NCBI RefSeq assembly: GCF_022758885.1
Contig: NZ_JALEBH010000002.1
Span: forward strand, 1,131,501-1,195,500
Origin: Sphingobium sp. BYY-5
GTDB lineage: Bacteria > Pseudomonadota > Alphaproteobacteria > Sphingomonadales > Sphingomonadaceae
DNA length: 64,000 nucleotides
Reading direction: 5' to 3'
Position 1 is the first letter of the stretch. Each line of letters begins with the position of its first letter. A model generated the notes under the pieces. It made no database searches, was not told the DNA's origin, and was given only the letters and a program-made list of their open reading frames with translations. This document shows, piece by piece, positions 1 through 9,571 of this stretch. The position numbers and the translations under genes were made by a program.

Positions 1-244
1 GTTCATGGCCCTCCGCGCCCACGGCGCGCCAACGCGGAACAGCCTCCACCTTCAAGCCAGAAAGGAAGAAGGTCGCCTTGAACCCAGCCGCGTCCAGCAC
101 CGGCACGGCATGGTCGAGTTGGGAGTCCAGGGCGTCGTCGTAGGTCAGCACCACCGCCGCCTTGGTCCCCTCAGGCCATGTCGTTGCCGATGCGGCCGAC
201 ACACCCCAGACCAAGCTCAGCGCGAGTGCCAGAAGCGTCTTCAT
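1..244 (-). CDS. Polysaccharide deacetylase (NodB-fold), N-terminal part only
   Basis: The reading frame starts at an ATG at 244 and runs off the left edge, so only about 81 N-terminal residues are visible. It opens with a signal peptide (MKTLLALALSLVWG then VSAASA). The mature part carries TYDDALDSQLDHA, the first metal-binding motif of the NodB/CE4 fold, where the second Asp of T-Y-D-D normally coordinates the metal, and then ATFFLSG, which is typical of the same fold. The family removes N- or O-acetyl groups from polysaccharides, here probably in the periplasm. Its neighbour on the same strand is a GH29 fucosidase, which fits exported glycan processing. The specific substrate cannot be told from this fragment. 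Confidence 0.8.
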   Translation of the reverse strand, partial: MKTLLALALSLVWGVSAASATTWPEGTKAAVVLTYDDALDSQLDHAVPVLDAAGFKATFFLSGLKVEAVPRWRAVGAEGHE

Positions 245-330
245 CGTTATCACCCTTCTCAACAATCGAATTCGGCGAAATTTTGATGCGGCTACCATTC
301 ACGCGACGGACACACAACACGCTCGCTGCT

Positions 331-420
331 TACCAGTCGCCCTGTCCGGGCACGGCCTGCGGCCCTCCTGTGCGACCCGTTCCCGAACTTCGCGTCCCGG
401 AACCAGTTGAGCACGCGATA
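331..420 (-). pseudogene. Fragment of a second GH29 alpha-L-fucosidase gene
   Basis: About 90 bases align base by base with 1991-2079 inside the intact fucosidase gene, with one indel. Read on the minus strand, the fragment gives YRVLNWFRDAKFG, matching YRAPDWFRDAKFG of the intact protein. After a one-base frame change it gives VPGQGDW and a stop, matching VPEAGDW. It is too diverged to be a recent copy and looks like the remains of a paralogous fucosidase gene lost by deletion. No other part of that gene was found in the window. Confidence 0.6.
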
Positions 421-579
421 AACTTCGAGCGATGCAACGTTCGAATTGAACGGGCCTGGAATGGCCTAGAGTGCAACGTTTTCCTCGCCGCTTCCTTTTA
501 CCCGCACTCCCGCCGACACTCTCAACGCCGCCACAAGTGGCGCGGATGGGGAGTCCTTCATCGTTCCGCGCCGCTAAAG

Positions 580-2232
580 CTACAAAACTCCCTCGATTCT
601 GAAGGCAACGCCGAACGGATGCCGCGCGCCGGCGGGCAAGGTCACCCGGAGGCCCGTTTGATCCTGGTGGAAGGCCAGCGGCGTCTTGTCGCCGACCATG
701 GTCACCCGTCGCACTGCTCTCCTGACGTGGCGGTCGTCTCTAGCGAGAGTCGTGACAACGACCTCTCCCCCCTCGGGCTGACCCAGGGTAATCGCATAGA
801 GCGCGTCGCCTTTTGTCGTAAAACGGATGTCCCGAGGCGTGAACGGCTTCTGCTTGCCTTCGCTGAACATACCCGCAGCTACGGTCGTCGGTCCTTCACC
901 GAAGATCGTCCAAGGCCGCGTGCCGTGGATCGCGTCGGAGAACCTGCCCATCCAGCCGCCGATCTCCTCGACGATCCGTCGCTCCTCGGAGTCGATCGTG
1001 CCGTCGCCGCGAACGGGAATGCTGAGCAGCAGATTGCCGTTCTTGGAAACGATGTCGCAAAGCCGATGGATGACCTCGGCGGCGGGCAGGTAACGCTTCT
1101 CCTCGAATATCCGGCGATTATAGTGCCAATCGCCGATGCAGGTATCGGTCTGCCACGGCTCGGGGCTGATCTCGCTGCGCAGGCCCCGCTCGACGTCGGC
1201 GACGATCCCCGGGCGGTGGGTGTCGTGGGGTTTAATGTTGATGACCGCGTCCAGCTTGCCGTGCCATTGCACCGACGCGTTGTAGTAATGGGCGGCGATG
1301 TCCAGGCCCGCCTGCTCAAGCGGCAGGTCGAAATTGTCGAAATAGACGAGATCGGGCCGATAGCTGTCGATCAGGTCCTTGCACCGCAAATACCATTGGC
1401 GGGTGAATGCCGGATTGTTCAGCGGAGCCTTCTCGGTCCACACACGGTCGTTGGCCTCGTGCCACGCGGCGGCGGCGGCGTTCGTCTCGACACCCTCCGG
1501 CAGCGGCATGACCGAGCCGGCATAGAGCTGCTGTGGATCCAGACCTTCCCACCATTTCCCTTGCCCATCCACCGCGAAGCGTTTGAAGGCATCGTAGCGC
1601 TCACCCTTGCGCGGCCCTTCGGTGTCATAACCGTAGGCGGTCTGGAACCAGTGCCAAGCATGGGCCGAATGATTGGAGACGCCGAAACGCAAGCCCTGCT
1701 TGCGGGCGGCCTTCGCCCATAGGCCGATGATGTCCCTCTTGGGACCGACACGGACCGAGTTCCAGTCATGGAACCTCGATTGGTAGGCGTCGAAATTGTC
1801 GTGGTGATTGGCCATGGCCACGAAATATTTCGCACCAGCCTTGGCGTAGAGATCCAGCAGGTCCTCGGGGTTCCAGTTCTCCGCCTGCCATCGGGGATAA
1901 ATGTCGATGAAGCCGGTATCGGCCGGGTGGCCATAAGTCTTGAGATGGTGGTCGTAGGCAGGCTGGCCGGGCATGTACATACTGCGAGCGTACCAGTCGC
2001 CCGCCTCCGGGACGCATTGCGCACCCCAATGCGCCCAAAGCCCGAACTTGGCGTCGCGGAACCAGTCGGGCGCCCGATAGCCGGCATTGAGAGAATTCCA
2101 GGTTGGTTCGAATGCCCCCTTGGCGATTTGATCGAAATCAGGAGGAACCAGATCGGCTGCCAAGGCCTTCGACGCACCAACCAACCCCGCCGCTGCGACG
2201 GCGCTAAAAAGGCTTCGTCTCGTGATAGTCAT
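580..2232 (-). CDS. Alpha-L-fucosidase, GH29 family, Tat-exported
   Basis: The 550-residue protein begins with a twin-arginine signal (TRRSLFSAVAAAGLVGASKALA), so it is probably exported folded to the periplasm. The catalytic domain starts near residue 50 with WFRDAKFGLWAHWGA, the usual GH29 opening. It continues with YFVAMANHHDNFDAY, a substrate-binding His-His region, and PDLVYFDNFD near residue 310, the region of the catalytic Asp nucleophile. GH29 enzymes release terminal alpha-L-fucose with retention of configuration. The gene is monocistronic as far as visible. The start ATG at 2232 is supported by the Tat signal directly following it. Fucosylated glycan degradation is the family-level call; linkage preference is unknown. 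Confidence 0.88.
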   Translation of the reverse strand: MTITRRSLFSAVAAAGLVGASKALAADLVPPDFDQIAKGAFEPTWNSLNAGYRAPDWFRDAKFGLWAHWGAQCVPEAGDWYARSMYMPGQPAYDHHLKTYGHPADTGFIDIYPRWQAENWNPEDLLDLYAKAGAKYFVAMANHHDNFDAYQSRFHDWNSVRVGPKRDIIGLWAKAARKQGLRFGVSNHSAHAWHWFQTAYGYDTEGPRKGERYDAFKRFAVDGQGKWWEGLDPQQLYAGSVMPLPEGVETNAAAAAWHEANDRVWTEKAPLNNPAFTRQWYLRCKDLIDSYRPDLVYFDNFDLPLEQAGLDIAAHYYNASVQWHGKLDAVINIKPHDTHRPGIVADVERGLRSEISPEPWQTDTCIGDWHYNRRIFEEKRYLPAAEVIHRLCDIVSKNGNLLLSIPVRGDGTIDSEERRIVEEIGGWMGRFSDAIHGTRPWTIFGEGPTTVAAGMFSEGKQKPFTPRDIRFTTKGDALYAITLGQPEGGEVVVTTLARDDRHVRRAVRRVTMVGDKTPLAFHQDQTGLRVTLPAGARHPFGVAFRIEGVL

Positions 2233-2541
2233 TGCAACATTTCCTCGCCCGGGCGCGCTTCATTTACGTATATGAAACAGTGTTTTCAAATTAATTTGTC
2301 CGACTATTTCTTTGCTGTCAAGGCATCGATCCCGACCGACTTCAGCGCACCGGCGTCGCGCTCTATAACAAGGGGAAACATTGTGTAGGCTTATTTACAG
2401 TTGGACTCTTATCAAGGGTGACCGAGGCCAGCGCGGGGCGGCCCGGCCAGGTTGCGGGATAGCCCTGGGCGAACTGCCGGACTGTCACGCGGGGGTCGGA
2501 GCGGCCGAATTCCGCCGGCACGGGTATCCAAACGGCGTGCC
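2233..2541. other. Intergenic stretch upstream of the fucosidase gene
   Basis: This 309-base gap lies between the fucosidase start and the end of the EF-hand gene. Positions about 2265-2330 are much richer in A and T than the surroundings and probably hold the fucosidase promoter. I see no convincing gene, repeat or clear terminator here. Confidence 0.4.
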
Positions 2542-2964
2542 TCAACCGTCTTCAATGCGCGCTTCTTCTCGGGACACCCGGCCGTCATGATCCGTGTCGG
2601 CCACGTCGAACCGCTGTACCTCCAGCATATGGACAAAGGCCTCGAACGACATTTCTCCATTGGCGTCGAACGGCGGGTTTTTCGGGCGATGGCGGAGGGA
2701 GAGAATGGGGTCGCGGGCCTTGAAGATCAGATGCTTGAAGGCATAGCCGCGAAGTTCACCCCTGGTGATCGACCCGCTCCGATCGCTATCGATCGCATCG
2801 AAACGAACGCGCACGGCTGCGCGGAATTCGGCGCGATCCAGATAGCCATCGCCATTTCGATCGAGCGCTGACAGGCTGCTTCCGTCACTGGTGTTCGCCT
2901 CTGCGTCCGAAGCCGTGGAGAAGATGACGGCGAGCAGGATCGCACGGCCAATATCACGCATCAT
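2542..2964 (-). CDS. Exported EF-hand calcium-binding protein
   Basis: A small protein of about 140 residues with an N-terminal hydrophobic export signal (MRDIGRAILLAVIFSTASDA). Three clear EF-hand loops are visible: DRNGDGYLDRAEF, DSDRSGSITRGEL and DTDHDGRVSREEA. A fourth, DANGEMSFEAF, is degenerate and short. The start was placed at the ATG pair 2964/2961 because GGGAGA precedes it and the signal peptide follows. A longer reading from 3003 would put a polar tail before the signal. The start overlaps the end of the RND pump gene by about 11 bases, so it is the last gene of that transcription unit. Calcium sensing or buffering in the envelope is the family-level role; its link to the pump is unknown. 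Confidence 0.75.
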   Translation of the reverse strand: MMRDIGRAILLAVIFSTASDAEANTSDGSSLSALDRNGDGYLDRAEFRAAVRVRFDAIDSDRSGSITRGELRGYAFKHLIFKARDPILSLRHRPKNPPFDANGEMSFEAFVHMLEVQRFDVADTDHDGRVSREEARIEDG

Positions 2965-5900
2965 GGGGTCTCCCTTGTGTTGGGCCTGGAACTGATTCAA
3001 CAACAGCTCCAGCCTCGAAACCGGGTCCTTTCGGACTTGATCGACCGGATGGATGAAAGCGCCGCTTGATCCATTGCTCGAGGTCGTCGAGATAGGTGAA
3101 CACGGCCGGCACGATCAGCAGGCTAAGCGCCGTCGAGGCGAGCAAGCCGCCGATGACGGCGATCGCCATCGGTTGCCGGAAGCTTGCCCCCGAACCAAGG
3201 CCGAGCACGATCGGCGCCATGCCGGCGATCATGGCGACGGTGGTCATCACGATCGGGCGGGCGCGTTTGTGACAGGCGTCGATCAGCGCGTCGCTGCGCG
3301 AAAGCCCGCGATCGCGGATGCCAACGATCGCGAACTCGACGAGCAGGATCGAATTCTTGGCGACGACGCCCATCAACATCACGAGGCCGAGCATGGAGGG
3401 AATGTCGAAGGCACTGCCCACGACAAGCAATGCCAGGAACGCGCCGCCGATCGATAAAGGCAGTGCCGCGAGGATCGTGATGGGTTGAAGGAAATCCGCA
3501 AACAGCAGGACAAGCACGCAGAACACGCACAGAATCCCGACCACGATTGCAAGGCCGAAGCCTGAGGCGAGTTCGGCCTGAATCTCGGCATCGCCTGTCT
3601 TCATCAGGTGGACACCCGATGACAGGTTCTGCAATGCCGGAAGCGCCGCGGCTTGTTTGAGCGCCGTGCCTAACGGGACGCCGCCAAGGTCGGCATTGAC
3701 GGTTACATAGCGGTGGCGGTCATAGCGATCGATCTGCACTGGTCCGCTCTCGATCGAAAGATCGGCCACGCTCGACAACGGCACCAGCGCATCGCGGGCG
3801 TTGACGCGCGGATTGGCGAAGGTGTCGAGGCTGTACCGGTCGAGGTCCGGGAACCGCACCCGGATGTAGAGCTGTCGATTGTCGAGGTTCAGGCGCGCGA
3901 CATTCTGGTCGCGGTCGCCCGCCGTTGCGACGCGCACGACATCGCCGATCGTCTGGGTGGTGACGCCAAGTTCGGCGGCGCGCGCGAGATCCGGTCTGAT
4001 CACGATTTCCGGCCGATCGAGGCTGGCCGTGGTCTGGATATTGGAAAGCCCCGCGACCTCCCGCAGTTCGCGAGCGAGTTGCTCCGCCGTGGCGACGAGC
4101 GCCTGGCTATTGTCGCCGAAAAGCGTGAGCTGCATCTTTTCGCCCGGACGACCCGCGCCGATCGAGAAACGCGCGCCTGGAATGGCGAGCAGGCGGGCGC
4201 CGACCTGCTTCTCGATTTCCGCCTGCGACGGACGCTCGTTGGGGGCGGCGAGCGCCAGTACGAGCGCTCCCTTTTCAATCCTGCCGGCTTGCTGAAGTCC
4301 CCTTCCCGCTTGTTGAGGTTGCCCTATGGTCGTGAAGATCGTCCGTATTCCCGGCACGTCCTTGATGGCGAGCCGGGTGGCCTCGGCAACGCCGAGCGTG
4401 TCGTCGAGCGAGCTTCCGGTCGGAAGCTCGAAGTTGATCGTGGTGCTACCGCGATCCGTGGTTGGCAGCAGACCGAAGGGGATAAACGGTACCAGGGCGA
4501 GCGACGCAACAAAGAACAAAGCCGCACCGCCGATCGCGATGCGCCGATGTCGAAGACACCAGTTCGCGGCCGTCAGGTAGCGAAGCATCACCCAGCCGTC
4601 CTTTTCTTCCCTGGGTGGACGCGGCTTGAGGATGTATGCTGCCATCATCGGCGTCAGCAGACGGGCGACCAGCAGTGAGGAAAGCACCGCGATTACCACG
4701 GTCCAGCCGAACTGCTTGAAAACCAGGCCCGCCACGCCGCCCATCATCGCGGTCGGCAAGAACACCGCCACCAGGCTCATCGTCGTCGCGATCACCGCGA
4801 GCCCGATCTCGGATACCGCCTCCTTGGCGGCATCGCGGATCGGCTTGCCCGACCGCGCATGGCGCTCGATATTCTCGATTTCGACGATCGCATCGTCCAC
4901 CAGGATGCCCGCTACGATGGCGAGCGCCAGCAAGGTCACGACGTTGAGGCTGTACCCGAGCACAGCCATGCCCGCGAACGCCGGCAGGATCGAAAGCGGC
5001 AGCGCCGTCGATGCGATCAGCGACGCTCGCCAGTCGCGCAGGAATAGAAACACCACGAGGACCGTCAGGCAGGCGCCCTCGTAGAGCATGTCCATTGAGG
5101 CATGATATTGATCAAGCGTGAAATCGACCGTGCCCGACACCTGATCGAAGCTCAATGAGGGATGTTGTACCCTGATCTGCTCCAGCGCCCTCCGCACATC
5201 TTCGGCGATCCTGGTCTCGTCGAACCCCTTTGCCCGATAAATCTGGAAGCCGACTGCAAGCTTGCCGTCGCGGCGCGCGAGCTGCGTCCGTTCGGCGACC
5301 GTGTCCCTGACGGTAGCGACCTGATCGAGGCGCAGATGGCGTCCGCCCGGAAGCACGATCGGCAATGCGGCTAGGTCGGCGGCCTGCCGCACGGTTGCGA
5401 TGGTGCGAACCGACTGTTCCTGGCCGCCGATCTGGCCGCGACCGCCCGAGGATTGCTGCTGGACCTGACGAAGCGCCCGCGAGACGTCAGCCGCGGTGAC
5501 GCCTAGCCCCGCCATGCGCACCGGATCGACCTCGACACGGACCTCGCGGTTCACGCCTCCGATCCGCTCGAAGCGTCCGATGCCTCGAATGGCCGAGATG
5601 GCCTTGGCCAGCGTGTCGTCGACGAACCACGACAGTTCCTCCTCATTCATCCGCGAGGAGCCCACGGCATAGACCAGGATGGCGCCGCCGCTGGTGCGCA
5701 CCGCGCTGACCGTGGGTTCAAGCACATCGGTAGGTAGATCGGAACGAACCCTGTCGACAGCGTCCTTCACACTGATGAGCGCCTCGGGGATCGCCGTTTC
5801 AAGGGCGAATACAGCGGTAATCGCGACCTGCCCGTCGCTGATCGAGGTCGTGATGTGCCTGACGCCAGCCACGCTTGCGATCGAATCCTCGACCTTGCGC

Positions 5901-6091
5901 GCGACCTCAGTCTCAAGTTGCGCCGGCGCAGCGCCTGGCTGGGTGAGCGTCACCGTAACAGTCGGTCGGTCGAGATCGGGCAAGTCCTGGATAGGGAGAT
6001 TAAAAAATCCCCAAAGGCCGCCGAGCGCGAGCAGCGTGAAGAGCAGGATGACCGGAATCGGATTGCGGATCGACCATGTGGCGAGATTCAC
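2954..6091 (-). CDS. RND-family efflux pump, inner-membrane transporter
   Basis: The true start is the GTG at 6091, giving 1045 residues, the usual length of HAE1-type RND pumps. It overlaps the adaptor stop codon as GTGA. In-frame sequence upstream of this is Arg-rich antisense-like material. The protein opens with LATWSIRNPIPVILLFTLL and IQDLPDLDRPTVTVTL, typical RND N-termini. The second membrane cluster carries GILVDDAIVEIENIER, holding the Asp pair of the proton relay. The C-terminal half repeats the layout with MGVVAKNSILLVEFA. It should pump small molecules from the periplasm or inner membrane outwards using the proton gradient. No TolC-type outer-membrane factor lies beside it, so a distant one is probably shared. 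Substrate unknown. Confidence 0.92.
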   Translation of the reverse strand: MNLATWSIRNPIPVILLFTLLALGGLWGFFNLPIQDLPDLDRPTVTVTLTQPGAAPAQLETEVARKVEDSIASVAGVRHITTSISDGQVAITAVFALETAIPEALISVKDAVDRVRSDLPTDVLEPTVSAVRTSGGAILVYAVGSSRMNEEELSWFVDDTLAKAISAIRGIGRFERIGGVNREVRVEVDPVRMAGLGVTAADVSRALRQVQQQSSGGRGQIGGQEQSVRTIATVRQAADLAALPIVLPGGRHLRLDQVATVRDTVAERTQLARRDGKLAVGFQIYRAKGFDETRIAEDVRRALEQIRVQHPSLSFDQVSGTVDFTLDQYHASMDMLYEGACLTVLVVFLFLRDWRASLIASTALPLSILPAFAGMAVLGYSLNVVTLLALAIVAGILVDDAIVEIENIERHARSGKPIRDAAKEAVSEIGLAVIATTMSLVAVFLPTAMMGGVAGLVFKQFGWTVVIAVLSSLLVARLLTPMMAAYILKPRPPREEKDGWVMLRYLTAANWCLRHRRIAIGGAALFFVASLALVPFIPFGLLPTTDRGSTTINFELPTGSSLDDTLGVAEATRLAIKDVPGIRTIFTTIGQPQQAGRGLQQAGRIEKGALVLALAAPNERPSQAEIEKQVGARLLAIPGARFSIGAGRPGEKMQLTLFGDNSQALVATAEQLARELREVAGLSNIQTTASLDRPEIVIRPDLARAAELGVTTQTIGDVVRVATAGDRDQNVARLNLDNRQLYIRVRFPDLDRYSLDTFANPRVNARDALVPLSSVADLSIESGPVQIDRYDRHRYVTVNADLGGVPLGTALKQAAALPALQNLSSGVHLMKTGDAEIQAELASGFGLAIVVGILCVFCVLVLLFADFLQPITILAALPLSIGGAFLALLVVGSAFDIPSMLGLVMLMGVVAKNSILLVEFAIVGIRDRGLSRSDALIDACHKRARPIVMTTVAMIAGMAPIVLGLGSGASFRQPMAIAVIGGLLASTALSLLIVPAVFTYLDDLEQWIKRRFHPSGRSSPKGPGFEAGAVVESVPGPTQGRPHDA

Positions 6092-7221
6092 CGATCGCGC
6101 CTCGCGCCCGCGGCCGAAGTTCCTCGCCTTTCCACCGTTGCCACGCGGACGACATCGCCCTCGTTGAGGAAGGCCGCACCCTGGATGACCACCTGATCGC
6201 CTTGGCCAAGTCCATCGATGATTTCCACGTCGGACCCGTTGCGACGGCCAACTTTCACCTCCGACAGGGCGACGCGCGGTGTCGCGCCCGGATCTGCGGG
6301 TTTCACAACATAATTGCGACCGTCCCGAATGATGACGCTGGCCGCCGGGACGACCAGCGCCGGGCTTTCGCCCAGCCGTACCGAGCCATTGGCGTACATG
6401 CCTGCGCGCGCCCGGCTTCCGGGCGCTAGATCGGCGTAAACGATGCCGAGGCGGGACTGCGGATCGAGGCTGGGTGCGGTCTGGCGTACGCGGGCGAAGG
6501 CCTGACTGCCGTCGGGAAGGTCGAGTGCGACTGGCTGGCCTCGCTTCACCTGCACGAGCTGCACGGCCGTGAGTTCTCCGCGCCACTCAAGGCGACCCTG
6601 ACGGATCAACCGAAACAGTTCCTGGCCAACGCCAGCGACCGCACCCAATGTGGCGGTGCGCGCACTAATGGCGCCGTCATCGGGGGCAACGACGACGGTA
6701 TAGCGCAACTGGAGACGCTTGGATGCGAGTTCGGCGGCGGCCATCTTGGCCTTGGTGACGAACTGGAGAACATCCACCGCGCTGATCGCACCGCTGGCCC
6801 GGAGCTGAAGGTTGATTGCGCGCTGGCGATTGGCCTCGGCTTCGGCGTAGCTCGCCTCCAGCCGCGCCTCGTCAGCCTGCAGCAGCGCGGAGTCGATGCG
6901 CGCGAGCACGTCACCTTTCGCCACATGGTCGCCAACATTTACGCGGACTTCGATGAGCGGATAGCCGCCGACCTGAGCGCCGATGCTGGCCTCCTGCCAA
7001 GGCGAGAGAGAACCCTGCGCGGAGAAGCTTACCGGCCAGACGACCCGGCGCGGCGCTGCCACGGCCACGGTGAGCGCCGGCGTGGACTTCGTCGCAATGG
7101 GGGGTGACTCGCGGCGGGCAAAGCCAAGAACGCCAAAACCGACAATACCGATGATGACGATAACGATCGCAAGGCCAATGAGAATCCAACGGCGCGGGCG
7201 AGGGCCTGCAACTTCACCCAT
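6088..7221 (-). CDS. RND periplasmic adaptor (membrane fusion protein, HlyD/AcrA type)
   Basis: A 377-residue protein with one N-terminal membrane anchor (WILIGLAIVIVIIGIVGF), then a lipoyl-like half-motif GSLSPWQEASIGAQVGG and VNVGDHVAKGDVLARID. An alpha-helical hairpin (residues about 120-180) and the second lipoyl half ending APDDGAISAR follow, then beta-barrel and membrane-proximal domains. This is the standard adaptor architecture bridging an RND pump to an outer-membrane channel. ATG at 7221 was preferred over the upstream TTG at 7239. The stop overlaps the pump GTG start, indicating translational coupling. Confidence 0.9.
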   Translation of the reverse strand: MGEVAGPRPRRWILIGLAIVIVIIGIVGFGVLGFARRESPPIATKSTPALTVAVAAPRRVVWPVSFSAQGSLSPWQEASIGAQVGGYPLIEVRVNVGDHVAKGDVLARIDSALLQADEARLEASYAEAEANRQRAINLQLRASGAISAVDVLQFVTKAKMAAAELASKRLQLRYTVVVAPDDGAISARTATLGAVAGVGQELFRLIRQGRLEWRGELTAVQLVQVKRGQPVALDLPDGSQAFARVRQTAPSLDPQSRLGIVYADLAPGSRARAGMYANGSVRLGESPALVVPAASVIIRDGRNYVVKPADPGATPRVALSEVKVGRRNGSDVEIIDGLGQGDQVVIQGAAFLNEGDVVRVATVERRGTSAAGARRDR

Positions 7222-7278
7222 GGATGGCGCCGCCCGCAAGCTGCGGGCGGTTGCCCTCTACGCTTTGGAACGGCCCGA

Positions 7279-8070
7279 TCACTTCTGGCGGCGTCCGAAG
7301 ACGTAACTCACCGCCAAGCCACCGGACCATTGATTCCGCGAACCGAAACGGTCGACGATGGGCGAGTCTGCTGCGGTGCCGAGCAATCTGTCATATTTGG
7401 CATAGCCGAAAACGCCCCAGCGGCGGCTCAATTGCCGACGTGCGCCGAGGGCCACGCCCGCAGCGAACAGACCGCCGTCGGGGCGATAGGCGGGCAGGCC
7501 CGTCGCAGCCGCCTCGCGCGGCGTGACGGCAAAATAGGTTTTCGCATAGCGGCCACTCGCCAGGGTCAATCGCGGTCCAAGGGACCATAGCCACCGATCG
7601 CCGTCGCGCGCGACATAGTCGGCCCTGATCACGCCGGTGAGCGCCTTATGCCCGTTGACCCCCTGCCGCGCTTCGGCCGACAGGTAAAAATGAGAATCGA
7701 GCGAGTAGCGAACGAAAGCGCCCGCTTCTACAGTGAAGGCGACCTTGTCGAGCCCACCGACATCGTCTCGGCGACGCTCCCCCACCAAACCAATTACGGG
7801 ACCGAATATTATGGCGCCCCGGTTGTAGGCCACCACGCTGGGATTCTCATCAGGCGGCCTGAAAGGAAACAGCTCGTCTCCGCGCCTGCGCGAAACGTCG
7901 ACATAGGGGCGCAGGCCCATTCCGTCGGCACCCGGAAAGCTGGGGACCAGCCGTGCTCCCAGCGTCACGCGGGTTTCCCGCACGCCTTCATCATCGTCCT
8001 GCGCTTCGGCGGGCACAGGCATGAGCGCCAGCACGGTAAGCACGAAGGTGTTGAGCAAGCGCGTCGCCAT
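7279..8070 (-). CDS. MipA/OmpV family outer-membrane protein
   Basis: A signal peptide (MATRLLNTFVLTVLALMPVPAEAQ) begins at the ATG at 8070, which decides the start; an upstream in-frame ATG at 8169 would add a polar 33-residue tail. The mature part is rich in beta-strand repeats and carries family landmarks such as YAKTYFAVTPREAAATGLPA and a C-terminal aromatic strand LAVSYVFGRRQK. MipA/OmpV proteins are outer-membrane barrels. Some work as scaffolds for murein synthesis, but most have no known role. Gene order (two-component system, MipA, adaptor, pump) is often seen in sphingomonads and suggests co-regulation with the efflux genes. A broken paralogue lies at 11781-12367. Confidence 0.82.
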   Translation of the reverse strand: MATRLLNTFVLTVLALMPVPAEAQDDDEGVRETRVTLGARLVPSFPGADGMGLRPYVDVSRRRGDELFPFRPPDENPSVVAYNRGAIIFGPVIGLVGERRRDDVGGLDKVAFTVEAGAFVRYSLDSHFYLSAEARQGVNGHKALTGVIRADYVARDGDRWLWSLGPRLTLASGRYAKTYFAVTPREAAATGLPAYRPDGGLFAAGVALGARRQLSRRWGVFGYAKYDRLLGTAADSPIVDRFGSRNQWSGGLAVSYVFGRRQK

Positions 8071-8266
8071 CGCACGCGCCCCGAAATTCTGCGCGGACGG
8101 AGAAGGGATCTGCAGGCGAAGGTGGGTCTGCGTCTTCGTATCGACTGTGGACATCGCGCGCCACCTCATCTGCTTCGCTCCATGGGAGCCGCAGAGTTAG
8201 AGGAGGCCGCGACGGCGTAGTTTTAACTTGTGTGAAGAGTTGTTTCGTCGCTCGGTGTGCGAAAAA

Positions 8267-9571
8267 CTACAGGTTCATACTGGGGATGACGATCCTGACC
8301 GTGAACCCGGCTGGTATCTCCTGCCTTAGAAAAATGTCCCCGCCATGAGATCGTACTGTCGCTCGCGCAATGGAAAGGCCCAATCCAAAGCCCCCGGAAC
8401 TGCCGCCTCTTGCGTCATCAACCTTGAAGAAGGGGGCGAACACCTGGTCGTGTAGAGACTCCGGAATCCCCGCGCCATTGTCGATGATATCAATTTCGGC
8501 GGCAGTGTCCTGGTTGACATGCAAGCGGACGCGCACTTTGGAGCCATGCTGCAAACCATTGTCCACGACATTGCTGATGGCCCGCGCCAATGTGCTGGGC
8601 CGACATATCCAGGTGAGACGCGCCGGCCCCTCATAGGAGACATCATGGCCGATATCCGCGAAGTCGGCGCAGATGGTTTGCAAGATGCTTGGCAGATCCG
8701 CACGCGATGGCCTTTCGCCACCGGCGTCGTCGCGCAGGAAGTCCAAAGTCTCGCGCAGCATCCGATCGACACGCTCGAGTTCGCGCAACATCCCCTCGCG
8801 CATCGGCTGATCGGCGACGCGTTCCACGCGCAGGCGTAACCGCGTCAGCGGCGTGCGCAGATCATGGCTGACCGCCGCAAGCATTCGCGTACGGTCATCG
8901 ATGAGAGCACGGATTCGCGAGCGCATATCGTTCAACCCGTCGGCAAGTTGAACAATCTCAATCGGCCCCTTGCGAACGATCAGCCGATCATCGTGCGGAG
9001 AGCGCCCGAAAGATTGCGCGGCCGTCGCAAGCGTGGACAGCGGCGCAATGATCCGGCGAACTGCATAAACCGACAATACCAGGATCAGCAGGATCACCAT
9101 TGGCGTCATCAGCGCTACGAGAGCCCCGACGAAACCCCAGATGTGCGTTGTCTCGGGCTCGAAAACGAGCACCTCGCCGCTGCTGAGTCGCGCAACCAAC
9201 TGGCTGTCGGAAAACCGGCGAACGAGCTGGATGCTGCGGAGCCTTTCACGCTGGTTGGTATCGGGTTCGTTATAATTGGGCGACGTCTCGGCACCTTGGA
9301 AATCTGTCCGCTTCCCAAGCTGGACCTTGATGTTCGCGCGCTGCGCCGTCTCGACAATGATCGCGACCTTTGCAGGGTCATTCGCAGCCTCTGCAAGCTG
9401 AGCGACGGCGGCCATCCGTTGGATCTCATTTGCCGAATCGCGATCGGGAACCCGCACGTTGAATAGAAGAACCACGGTAACTGTCAGTAGAATGCCGAGC
9501 AGAATCGAAATGACGGCAAGCAGGCTGATCTGCGTCTGGACTCTATTGAACTCCAGACGTGGCCACCGCAT
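8267..9571 (-). CDS. Two-component sensor histidine kinase (EnvZ-like)
   Basis: A 434-residue membrane kinase. Two membrane segments (ISLLAVISILLGILLTVTVV and VALMTPMVILLILVLSVYAV) flank a periplasmic sensor of about 130 residues. A HAMP linker follows, then HisKA with SHDLRTPLTRLRLR (phosphoacceptor His) and HATPase_c with NVVDNGLQHG (N box), DNGAGIP (G1) and GFGLGLSIAR (G2). The start is the ATG at 9571, which overlaps the regulator stop as ATGA; longer upstream reading is antisense-like. It should phosphorylate the regulator encoded just before it. Proximity to MipA and RND genes suggests it controls them, but that is inference. Confidence 0.93.
   Translation of the reverse strand: MRWPRLEFNRVQTQISLLAVISILLGILLTVTVVLLFNVRVPDRDSANEIQRMAAVAQLAEAANDPAKVAIIVETAQRANIKVQLGKRTDFQGAETSPNYNEPDTNQRERLRSIQLVRRFSDSQLVARLSSGEVLVFEPETTHIWGFVGALVALMTPMVILLILVLSVYAVRRIIAPLSTLATAAQSFGRSPHDDRLIVRKGPIEIVQLADGLNDMRSRIRALIDDRTRMLAAVSHDLRTPLTRLRLRVERVADQPMREGMLRELERVDRMLRETLDFLRDDAGGERPSRADLPSILQTICADFADIGHDVSYEGPARLTWICRPSTLARAISNVVDNGLQHGSKVRVRLHVNQDTAAEIDIIDNGAGIPESLHDQVFAPFFKVDDARGGSSGGFGLGLSIARATVRSHGGDIFLRQEIPAGFTVRIVIPSMNL

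Noticed and set aside
178..1722. Long plus-strand open frame (514 codons) opposite the fucosidase gene
   Set aside because: It is antisense to a clear GH29 gene, its translation is Arg/Gly/His-rich with no recognisable motif, and such mirror frames are common in GC-rich DNA.
6092..6586. 165-residue N-terminal extension of the RND pump frame
   Set aside because: It is the wrong frame of the adaptor gene, Arg/Gly-rich and without motifs; the GTG at 6091 overlapping the adaptor stop gives a standard pump length.
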